Part shown: piece by piece, positions 12,101-24,100 of the stretch
Numbering within the stretch: position 1 is the first letter of the stretch
Layout of the letters: every line of letters begins with the position of its first letter
NCBI GenBank assembly: GCA_038380435.1
Contig: JAWZYU010000020.1
Coordinates: forward strand, 44,424,307 to 44,488,306
DNA from: Ryuthela nishihirai
Lineage: Eukaryota; Arthropoda; Arachnida; Araneae; Heptathelidae
Direction: 5' to 3'
DNA: 64,000 nucleotides
Position numbers and translations under genes: made by a program
The notes under the pieces: generated by a model
Seen by the model: only the letters and a program-made list of their open reading frames with translations
The model's database searches: none
Told to the model about the DNA's origin: nothing

Positions 12101-15100
12101 CGAACTAATGCCGAGATTTTTAGTTTACGGATTTGAATTCCTTATGAAATTTTTTTTGCAACAGTCATCCTACATAATATAACTTGTTTTTTAAAAATCA
12201 TTCGTTTTTGTGCTATAAATTTTTAAATTTTGTCAATTATTTTCCCCCTTCTTGGTAGCATCATGAAATGCAATTATTCAATATTATGCGCAATCTTATA
12301 AACAAATTTAATCGTAGATAAATTTGATACAGAATTTTATAAAGAAATTTGATACAGAATTTTATAAATAAATTTGATACAGAATTTTATAAATATATTT
12401 GATGCAGAATTTTGTGCCCAATGAAATATTTTGGAATTAATAATAAATGATAAAAAATATTAATATGTATAATTCAATATGTTTATACACAATGTTATGC
12501 TCTATTATAGGGGTTATCAACGTGGGGTACGCGGTAAAATATTTTGGTGTACGCCGTGAGAGCTCAAAAGTCGATTACCCAGTAAAATGTTTATAATTTT
12601 ATAAGATTATTTAAATTGTTTATGCCATTTTTTGTGTTTATCGATATATGAAATTTATGAATACAAATTTTAATGTGTATATATATATAGATATATTATT
12701 TTATTCCCATTGGTATACTATAACTATAGTTTTATCTGTCTATACAAGGGGTACGCCAGTTACATGCACATTTCCAGGGGGTACGTGAAGCGTAAAAGGT
12801 TGAGAACCACTGATATATATGTTTTATTTTATTCCCATTGTTATACTATAACTATAGTTTTATCTGTCTATACAAGGGGTACGCCAGTTACATGCACATT
12901 TCCAGGGGGTACGTGAAGCGTAAAAGGTTGAGAACCACTGATATATATGTTTTATTTTATTCCCATTGTTATACTATAAATATAGTTTTATCTATCTATA
13001 CAAGGGGTACGCCAGTTACATACACATTTCCAGGGGGTACGTGAAACATAAAAGGTTGAGAACCACTGATATATATGTTTTATTTTATTCCCATTGTTAT
13101 ACTATAAATATAGTTTTATCTATCTATACAAGGGGTACGCCAGTTACATACACATTGCCATGGAGTACGTGAAGCATAAAAGGTTGAGAACCACTGATAT
13201 ATATGTTTTATTTTATTCCCATTTTATACTATAACTATAGTTTTATCTATCTATACAAGGGGTACGCCAGTTACATACACATTTCCAGGGGGTACGTGAA
13301 ACATAAAAGGTTGAGAACCATTGATATATATGTTTTATTTTATTCCCATTTTATACTATAACTATAGTTTTATCTATCTATACAAGTGGTACGCCAGTTA
13401 CATACACATTTCCAGGGGGTACGTGAAGCATAAAAGGTTGAGAACCACTGATATATATGTTTTATTTTATTCCCATTTTATACTATAACTATAGTTTTAT
13501 CTGTCTATACAAGGGGTACGCCAGTTACCTACACATTTCCAGGGAGTACGTGAAGCATAAAAGGTTGAGAACCACTGATATATATGTTTTATTTTATTCC
13601 CATTTTATACTATAACTATAGTTTTATCTATCTATACAAGGGGTACGCCAGTTACATACACATTTCCAGGGGGTACGTGAAGCATAAAAGGTTGAGAACC
13701 ACTAATATATATGTTTTATTTTATTCCCATTTTATACTATAACTATAGTTTTATCTATCTATACAAGGGGTACGCCAGTTACATACACATTTCCAGGGGG
13801 TACGTGAAGCATAAAAGGTTGAGAACCACTGATATATATGTTTTATTTTATTCCCATTTTATACTATAACTATAGTTTTATCTGTCTATACAAGGGGTAC
13901 GCCAGTTACCTACACATTTCCAGGGAGTACGTGAAGCATAAAAGGTTGAGAACCACTGATATATATGTTTTATTTTATTCCCATTTTATACTATAACTAT
14001 AGTTTTATCTATCTATACAAGGGGTACGCCAGTTACATACACATTTCCAGGGGGTACGTGAAGCATAAAAGGTTGAGAACCACTAATATATATGTTTTAT
14101 TTTATTCCCATTTTATACTATAACTATAGTTTTATCTATCTATACAAGGGGTACGCCAGTTACATACACATTTCCAGGGGGTACGTGAAGCATAAAAGGT
14201 TGAGAACCACTGATATATATGTTTTATTTTATTCCCATTGTTATACTATAACTATAGTTTTATCTATCTATACAAGGGGTACGCCAGTTACATACACATT
14301 TCCAGGGGGTACGTGAAGCATAAAAGGTTGAGAACCACTGATATATATGTTTTATTTTATTCCCATTGTTATGATATAAATATAGTTTTATCTATCTATA
14401 CAAGGGGTACGCCAGTTACATGCACATTTTCAGGGGGTACGTGAAGCATAAAAGGTTGAGAACCACAGATATATATGTTTTATTTTATTCCCATTGATAT
14501 ACTATAACTATAGTTTTATCTATCTATACAAAGGGTACGCCAGTTACATGCACATTTTCAGGGGGTACGTGAAGCATAAAAGGTTGAGAACCGCTGCTCT
14601 ATTGTATTACCTATAAAATTATGCATAGTAATGAATATTATTAGCCCATACATGCTGCCACGTAGGAAAATTTCTTTTTCTCTAAAAGTGTCCAAACTTT
14701 TGAGGCATGTTGTAATGATGCGAGAATTATTGAAAAGAATCCATTCCCTACAGGATAATAAAAGAAAATACTATTCCAAAGAAATTTTGTAGCGAATTCT
14801 TCCATATTTCATTCTTAGTTCCAAGGATAATTCATTAAATAAAAAAATAAGTTCCACCCCAACAAAATGTAATTTTTACCTCCTTTTTCTTTCTGTTCTG
14901 TTGTTTTCAAACAAAATTTATTTCATAACATTCAAATAACATTATCTATCGACTGGTCTACACATTTATGCAAAATAGTATGAATATCGTACTCATAAAT
15001 GCTAGAAAAAACGAAAGACTAAGTACTTTTTTTTAAAAAAAACTAACCAAAGTTTGGCCATTTTCACCACATTTTACTCTACAAACTTTGGAATCTTTAA

Positions 15101-18100
15101 GATGAATTTCGTTTCTGCCTCTTGCATCATGTTCGGAAGAAACAATCATTTTCATTATTCCCAAAATAAACGTTGGATTGGGTTGTTTTACATCTGAGCG
15201 GCACTTTTTTTGCACACAATGGGCAAAAAAGGTCACAAGGACCCCAGAGGAGGTTGGGGGAGGGGACCCACTGGAACAGCTGTTGGGAGACAGATGGTGG
15301 CCTCCAGTCAAGGCCATCCAGCGTGTTTTTTAACGTGCACAGGGTATGGTCTGTCGCACACGGAGCCACTCAAATCCGACGGACGGCGCCCTTTCCAAGC
15401 CAATCGATGTCCCCTACTGACCATGGGCAGGGCGGGGAGTTTTGCGGAGATAAGTCTCAACGCTGACCGAGCTAGGACTCGAACCTGGGAACTGCAGTTA
15501 CAAGCCTGGCGCGCTACCGACTGAGCCTTCCCCCAAATAAGCGATATTTTGCATTATCTGCAAAATAAAAGATAATTTGCATTTTCTACAGAATAAGCAA
15601 TCATTTGCATTATCGCAGAATAAGCTACACTTCGCAATGTTATGAATATGTATACACTCAGAGGCTCCTTTATTAGATCAGTTCCATGTATGTCAATAGT
15701 AAGATATAGAACTCAGAAACTTTTTCTTTTCACGACAAAATGTGACTGAAGATAACTTAAAGATCTCAATTAAATCTATTTACATCTCAATTTCCATCAA
15801 TATGATTTTAATATTCCAAGAGTTATGGAAGCTGAAACATTTAGCAAATTAACTCGTTCTATAAAAAAATCATTCGGAATTCGCAAAAATTAACATAATT
15901 ATTTTGCGATCTGATAAAAATATTCTTTCACGTGTTAATAAATCTTAGTATAACTGTTTCGCTTTCTTTTTAATTTGTTTTTACTAACTTTTCAGAGCAC
16001 TTCTTTAAACTATCATTTTTTTCTGTGAAATATTCAAATTTCCGTAACTCTCTCAATACCGAGTGTATAGCGTGGAAATAGAGATTGAAATTGATTTCAT
16101 CGGGATCTTTAAATTTCCTTCAGTCACTTTTTTAAATAAAAGGTTCATTTAAGAAGTTACTGATTTCTGTATCTGAGTTGCTATTGAAATAATATGGAAG
16201 TGTACTTAAAAAAAGGGCCACTAAATGTAAGTAATTTTGTGCATACCCTATTCATACATATAATGAAAGGAAAAAAAGCAACATGTTCAAAAAAATTCTG
16301 TCTGCTATTTTGGCCGTTATATATCACAACAATCCTACCGAAGTAAAGCATATCCTTGTTTCTGAGACTAAGTCTTTAAATCTGAAGTTTTTAATACTGC
16401 CATCTTAAAATAATACTTGGAACAGGTTGATTTTATTTTTCCGAATTTCTCACTATTCAAAAATCCATTGATAACTTCATAAACATAATGCTTCGTAAAA
16501 TACTATTTACAGCCAAATAAATAAGTTTAAATAATCCATAGACTGAAATGTAGTTTCATGTACCATACTGACCTTTTGAATGACCACCACGATGGAGATC
16601 TTGCATTGTCGTGGTTGTTGGTTTCCCCATCCAACTGTTCTACATGATCAATCTCCGTATGCAGTCTACCTGCAGCGATGGATAACTTTACTGAAATGGT
16701 AATAAGTTGCTCAACTGTTATATATATTAATAGAACACTAGAATAATGGACTTTCATAGTATACAATTATACTACATACCGCAGAAAGGTTACGGTTAAA
16801 GATATCACAGAATAATGGGAAGTTATTTAACCAGTTTCTACTAAAATTTTTTGTTCCTAATTAAACAGCTATGGAATGAACTTGCGTTTTGTTCTTGCAT
16901 CCTTTAGTTTCCTTTTGAAGTGTAGGTCGGAAAAAAAATTGCTGCCCACTTAATGTTATTTATCGTGAGGAACGTAAAGTATGTTTAGACGATATTTTGA
17001 TATTATTCTGGGGTAAAATGAACTGACAGCAACTGGGATAGTTCAGTCGTAGCGCGCCAGACTCATAATCTGCAGTTCCCAGGTTCGGGTCCCACTTGAA
17101 ACTCGCTCCTGATAATGTGCTGAGATTTATTTCGGCTAATCCTGATGAAAGTGAGAAAGAGGACAACAATGGGCTTCGAATAAGCCGCCTTCCAATGGTT
17201 GGGGTATTACCTCAAGGCTCCATGTGCAGAAGAGATATAACCTGTGAACACTGAAGAACATTCTGAATGGCCTTGATAGGAAGTTTCCATGTCTCCTAAC
17301 TGCGGTCCAGTGGATCCCCTTTCCCAACGTTCTCTAAACCTTTTGGGGTATGACTTGGCCATTGCCTGCATAAAAGCGTTGCTCATAGGTAAAACAACCT
17401 AACCCAAATCTGCATTATATTAGCTGATATCAATATTGTAATAACTCACAGTTTTAATATATACAGGGTGAATCAGAAAAAGTGGGCAAAACTTTACGGG
17501 GTGGTAGAACGCAGCTATACGAGCAATATTCGTCATAGAAAGTATGGGCGGAACGCAAACGGCGAGCCGCTAGGTGGCGTTGGAAATGGTATAAAAGGGT
17601 CGGTCCTCGCACCCAACGGCATTTCTACCGTGGATTGCCGAGAGGATGGCTGGTTATACTAACCACGAAATGGCGGATATGCACTTTGTGTACGGTGCGG
17701 CGGACGGGAATGCAAGTGAGGCACAGAGTATCTCCTCTCCTTCTTGTGTTCATTCTTTAAATGTGACAGTGGAAAACTACCTTTTAAACTTCTCACCGCT
17801 TGCGTTCCGACCATGCATTCTATGACGAATATTGCTCGTATAGCTGCGTTCTACCACCCCGTAAAGTTTTGCTCACTTTTTCAGATTCACCCTGTATATA
17901 AACAGCTAAGAGAAGAACATTTCAAAGTGAAATGCAGGAAAAGCTCCATCAAACCGAAATGCACTTATGCACTCTTTCGCATTAGAGGTGCCGAACTGAG
18001 ACTGATTGTAGGTGTAAAAATCAATCCACAGTAAATACATAGATTATCTATAAATATAGATATTAATTGTAGGTGTTACACAAAAGTGTTACCCATAGCA

Positions 18101-21100
18101 AGAAGCTAACTCTGCTTCCACCTAAATTAAACAAAACTCATCATGATCACTAAGTAAGATTTTCTTCATTAAGCCTCATTTTCCTGTCAGTAGGACTTTT
18201 ATTGTATCCTGCGTATAGACAGGTACTGGACAAAAAAATGGAAACAGTTCTATATTATATCAATAGAAAATCACATTCAGATAAATAATAATAATATTCT
18301 CAACATGTTTTAATAATTCAATAAATAAATTCTTCAACATGATTTTAATGAAAATATATCTCAAGATAAATTAAAAATCCCAATGAAATATTTTAAAAAT
18401 CTCTATTTTAAACAATATTTGTTCAGTATTCAAAGAGTTATGAATGCTGAACTATTTAACAGGCTACAAAACATTGACCCAAAATTTAATTCAAACATTA
18501 AAACAAGCACTCTAGTAGAGTAAACTATGATCTCCGATCTCTTAACTTATTTTAATATTTTAATTAAACTTTGAGGCTAATTTTTATAGACTGTTAAACA
18601 GTCCAGCGTTCATAACTCTTTGAAAACTGAACAAATATTTCCTTTAAAATCGAGATTTAGATAGATTTCATTGAGATCTTTATGACATATTTTTTTTTCC
18701 TTAAAAATCATATTGAAGGTGTTTTTCTGATCTGAATGGAATAGCATGGACCTGTTTCCATTTTTCTGTCCAACAACTGATTAGCCTCATTTTCCTATGA
18801 GTACGAAACAATATGAGTCGCAATATACAGGTTTCCTGTGTATTGCGAGTCTCAAATATTTGGTTAAGAATAAGAAAATAAAGGGTTCTTCAGTTTTGAA
18901 AGGCTGCCAACCCCTGGGAGAGGCTTATAAAAATAACTACAGTATGAAAACTCAGTAAATCCCAAAACCACTCACTGTTCTGTAGTGATTATAATCTTTC
19001 AAAATGTATTCAGGTCTGTCGTCTGTATGTCGGTCTGTAATGTAAGAGCTTACTGTTATTTTCTTAAATTGTGTGGACTGAGTAAAATAACCTAGAACTT
19101 TTCTTCCAAATTGCAAGATATCATAAACAGGTTTTTAAGGTTAATTCAGCTACATTAAGAAAGGTTAATTGATATGAATTTTGTTTCAAAACGGAATAGT
19201 ATTGGGCCATAAGGAATTCTTTTTGGTCATACTTACTGCTTCGTGAATCCTCCCTACTTTCTCTGTCATCAGGTTCAATGTCTTCTAAAATTAAAAGGAA
19301 AATCATCATTAGTTTCCAATAATAATGCAAGACAAACGTTAATTATCTGTAAGCACTGTAATTGAAGGCTATGGCAGAGAAAGCACTGTGCTTTAGACCA
19401 ATGACACTTCAAGCATTATTTGACATCGAATTTTTTTAACCAATCATGCTTTATCAAGCGTTAGAATCAAATGTGATACACAGAGTGTTCGAAAAATAAT
19501 GGTCGGGTTTCGAGAACTAATATTTAAAAAATAATATACATGTTCAAGAAAGTAATATTTAATTGAAAGCGTATTTCAAATAATTTTCGACATAATCATT
19601 GAATTTCCATCATTCGTGACCCTGCATATGTCCAATCGGCATTTCACTTCTTGCCAAGCACGCTGCAACATATCTCTTCTTACTTTCTCAGTTGCTTCTC
19701 TCATTCTGACTTTCAAATGCCTCAAGCATCGAATTTGACTATGTAAACATAATTCTTTACAAAGTCCTATAAGCAACAAATCGAGGGGTGTCAAAACAGG
19801 GCTTCTTGGTGGCCATAGAATTGCACGACTCCTGCCAATCAATCGGTTAGCAAATGTTGCACTAAGAACTTCCGTAATGTCTCTTGAGAAATGTGGCTGT
19901 GTGCCGTCTTGTTTGTGGCCGCCCGTGAAACAGTTTGAGTGAGATAATTTAAAGGTACAGCATTCATTGTGATCCTCTTTTGTACATTTAGGGACAGTTC
20001 TTCCCGAAACCTCACCGTTAGTTGTCGGACACCTTGTATTTAATAATAAGCAAATGCAGGTAAGCACCCGTAGGCTTGAACAATCTTGAGTAAACAGGAA
20101 AAAATAAAATACTTGAGCCAGGTGAAATGCCAACTCGCAAGCCTGTGTTTGGAGTCCCCTCCCCCCCTCCCCCCACACACACTCCTTATAAAAAGTTCAA
20201 AGCCATCGGTAGAAGAGATATTGATCGGCGGCCTTTAATTCAAAGCTCATAGCATCTGACATACCATCGGGAGATCGTGGGTTAGTATCGCATTTAGTTC
20301 AAGATAATTTTTCATCTATATCAAAGATTTTTCAACTTACCTCTAATAGCTTGATATTAAACAATCATTACATATTTTAGTTTGTATTTCAGGTTATCCC
20401 TTCGCCCTGAGGTGCTTACGATTCTACATTCTCATTTTTTTTTGTAAGTCAGAGACGACAATGTTTCCATCTCAAATATTGACGTTCCACAAATGTAATA
20501 TGCTTTATATTGAAATTCGTTATTCAATCACCATTTCTACCTCTCATCCAAAAAACTCCCAATCCTCCCAATCACTACAAACTCACCCGAAAGAGATAAA
20601 ACGATTCGTTCCCTTTCTGGTAAATTCCGTCCATTCAATCTCAGCATCGTCATCCACCATAACTTTCAAGATAATTATCCCCAGCGCAGAGTTAGATGGC
20701 GAGAATCCAACAAAGCGAGCAACAAATAGAAGAGTCCGACATTCTGTTTTTCCTTTGATGAAATTCCCTATATATAAAAGACTAAAAGATTTAAGGAAAC
20801 TTTTTCCTTTTAAAACAACTGGAAATAAACTATTCTTGCCAAAAACAAAAAAATAATGAAAGGAGAAGTCACCAAATGATGAGAATTTCCTTTCCACTTT
20901 ATACCAACCTAAAGGATATAATATTTTATTATATAAGGAATATAATACAAATGTTTGGACATTTGTGTCACTTCAATATATAAAATACTATGTATAACTA
21001 TATATATACCGAAAGAAATCAAATTGGCCTTCCATGACAAATTCAAAGCAACTTTCTTAAGCACAGCCGTTAAAATCTTAAAAGTGTTTCTTTCATAAAG

Positions 21101-24100
21101 ATGTTTAATTTCATTTTAGAAAAAAATATTTTAATATCTAACACATAGACTGAATGAGAAGAACAGCATATCGCTTCTGGAAAATATGGGATGCTTGTTT
21201 TAAAATAAAATGCAGGTTTTATTTTCTGCTTATAGCACCCTCTAGTAGTGCAAATACAAACTAATGGATAATTGAGATAATAAAAATAATATTTTATTGG
21301 TATTTATACAACACAAAATTTTTTTTATTTATCTTTAAAACGAAAAAATTTCTTTTCCTCTACCTCCTCTGGGGGTTGGTAAAAAATCATTGCTTCCAAT
21401 GTAAACCTCTTTATCATCTCAATTCACAAAAATTTCAAATTTATAGATTAAATATGTCATTTGCGATATTCCTTAAAAACATTTGTTATTTTTCAACTTT
21501 TCCATCGTTAGAGGGCGTTATTAAAGATTTTATGAGATTCTGTAACTGCGAATCGCAATATTTCATTAATCCATCCAATACAAGAAGAATTTTTATTTCA
21601 CATGTAAAAAGATTTGAATGTCTACAATACCGGACAGACAGACAGCAAATTGAAAACATAAGCTCAATTTTTTTTGGAAGCGAGGTAAAAATAAACAAAA
21701 AATGAAAAGGTTTTAACATAATTTCTTTTTCGCATCGTATTTCTCATTCAGATAATATGTATAAAATGAACAAAGCTTTTAAATATTTAAAACTATTTTT
21801 AAATCTCTAAATTCATTAAATCTCTAAATTCATAATAGAAACACTATAAATTGTTTGTATTATGAATTTAGAGCAAACGATAGGCCGAATTAGCGTATTT
21901 ATAAATTTATTTATTGCTACAGAAGAATAGCAGGCAGAAAGAATTTTTCAAATACAATAATTATAAGTATTAGTACTAATCAACAGACTACAGGACAACA
22001 TATAGGTACAGTCGCTCAAAAAAATATTCGAACACTATGGTTGATTACAGAATTTAGAAAAAAAATCTGGCAACGATTTTTTTAGAAATTAGTGATCTGG
22101 CAACCTTCGTGTCACGTGACGCGAAGATTGCCAGATCACTAATTTCTAAAAAAATCGTTGCCAGATATTTTTTCTAAATTCTGTAATCAACCATAGTGTT
22201 CGGATACTTTTTTGAGCGACTGTAGGTGGTCATATTATTTTGATACTAGATCGTGTGGGCTCACTCACGGAAATATTGAGCGTGTGCAGTAACTGCACAC
22301 GCTCCAGTTTGCTGTGAACGGTAACTGGAGCGTGTACAGTTGCTGTACACGCTCCAGATATTTTTCCTGAATTCTGTAATCACGTGACACGAAGGTTGCC
22401 AGATCACTAATTTCTAAAAAAATCGTTGCCAGATATTTTTTCTAAATTTTGTAATCAACCATAGTGTTCGGATATTTTTTTGAGCCACTGTACACCTAGC
22501 TTACCAAATTTACGTTCATATATTTAGCTTTAAACTTATGAATCTTACTCGAGAGCGTCGTGAGCCAACGAGCTCCAGGGCAAACGTTTTTCCTGCCCCC
22601 ACCCGCCATGTTAGTTAAAAATAATTAGATAATACACAACTAGAGTACATAAAATAACGTTCGGATAGCATATATTCAAAATAAAACAAGTTAAATTCAT
22701 AATCGTACAAAATATTTTATCAACATAAAAAAAGATGCTTTCATAAAAAAAGATGCTTTCATTTATAAAAAATAGGTAAAAAAACATGCTCTCATCATTA
22801 GGTCCCTTGAGAATGACTTCACTTTCCCTCTCACCCCCCCCCCTTCGAGATTTATTACAATTTATCTTACCTTCTTAATACGTAAGCGATTTACAGATAT
22901 TCTCCATTATCTTAAAAATTACCCTAATCCTTTTGCATATTCACTCTCTCTTCTACACTGGTTTTCATAAATTAAGTAAAAAATGAGAAAAATTGCGATA
23001 ATTCGCCAAAAAATTCTGCGATCCTCACCAAACTTGTTCATGTAACCAGTAAAATAATGCCGAGTGAGCATATCGTATGCAAATTAGTCTAGGTTGCGTC
23101 AATTTGTGTAATCGGATAGCGGCACAAAAAAGGTGTTCTGGAGTGGATTTTTTTTGTGTTGTAAATGTGAGTAAAGAATAGAAATAGAAATAGCCATTTT
23201 GTAGGAATGACCTCGAGACATCATTTGCCAAATGAACTATGTGGAGAGCTATTAGCCTGCTCGAAGAAGGCCAAAGTCAATCAGACGTGGCACGTTGGCT
23301 GAATGTGAGCCCTTCTGTGGTCCATAGACTGTGGAATCAATTTCTTATCACGGATTCCGCGTCTCAGAGGTTTAGCCGACTAAGGGCTAGAGTTACGACC
23401 TCTGTACAAGATCGATATCTGCGATTAACAGTACAAAGTAGCAGGACGTCTACTCCTTCTCAGCTACGATCCTCTCTTGCAGCAGCCACTGGGAGGGTTG
23501 TATCAGCTTCTACTGTGCGTAGAAGGCTTCATGAGGGAGGTCTGTATGCTAGAAGACCAGCAATTTGTATATCCCTCACGTCACATCACAGAAGAGAATG
23601 GTTGAATTGGGCACACTCGCATATTAACTGGACAGAAGAGCAATGGCAGTTCGTACTCTTCACAGATGAGTCCAGATATTGCTTGCAGAGTGATTCCGGA
23701 CATTGTTTGATGTGGAGAAAACGAGGTACCCGCTATCATCCCGGTAACATCCGTCAAAGAGACAGTTAAGGCGGAAGTAGCGTGTGTGTTTGGAGGTGGC
23801 ATTTCCTTAGGTGAACGCACAGACCTCTATGTGTTGACGAGTGGGAACCTCAATTCTCAAAGGTATAGAGATGACATCCTGGACCCTTATGTGCGTCCTT
23901 ACGCTGGTGAAATAGGCGAAACACTAATCTTACAAGACAATAACGCTCGTCCACACAGAGCTCGACTAGTGGAACAATACCTTCAAGAGGAGGCCATTAT
24001 GCACATGGAGTGGCTAGCTCGATCTCCCGACCTAAATCCGATTGAGCATGTGTGGGATGATTTAGGGAGACGTGTTGCTGCCCTCAACCCGTCACCTTTT

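Larger units (their letters stand above)
6195..16572 (-). other. Cav1 intron, 10.4 kb
   Basis: The largest complete intron in the window. It holds a palindromic composite element, a SINE-2, a Tc1-like transposon, a 42-bp minisatellite, the 15-unit hAT-derived array, a SINE-1 and a foldback element. Nothing was recognised at 7294-7660, 11340-12300 and 14605-15160, which are AT-rich. A small four-fold repeat of a 25-base unit (TTTGATACAGAATTTTATAA) lies at 12310-12420, and a three-fold TTTGCATTATC repeat at 15545-15625. Confidence 0.85.
16670..19236 (-). other. Cav1 intron, 2.6 kb
   Basis: It contains an old SINE-1 (17030-17404), a non-autonomous DUF4817-type element (17464-17894) and a foldback element (18226-18772). 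The parts at 16670-17029 and 18773-19236 are unremarkable and AT-rich. Confidence 0.8.

Noticed and set aside
12710..14444. A series of 68-74 codon open frames with nearly identical peptides ([14 protein letters not shown] type).
   Set aside because: They recur exactly with the 127-bp repeat unit and are a consequence of it.
20461..20897. Overlapping open frames of 131 and 104 codons on opposite strands.
   Set aside because: No recognisable domain, splice context or homologous family was evident; overlap in AT-rich intron sequence is expected by chance.
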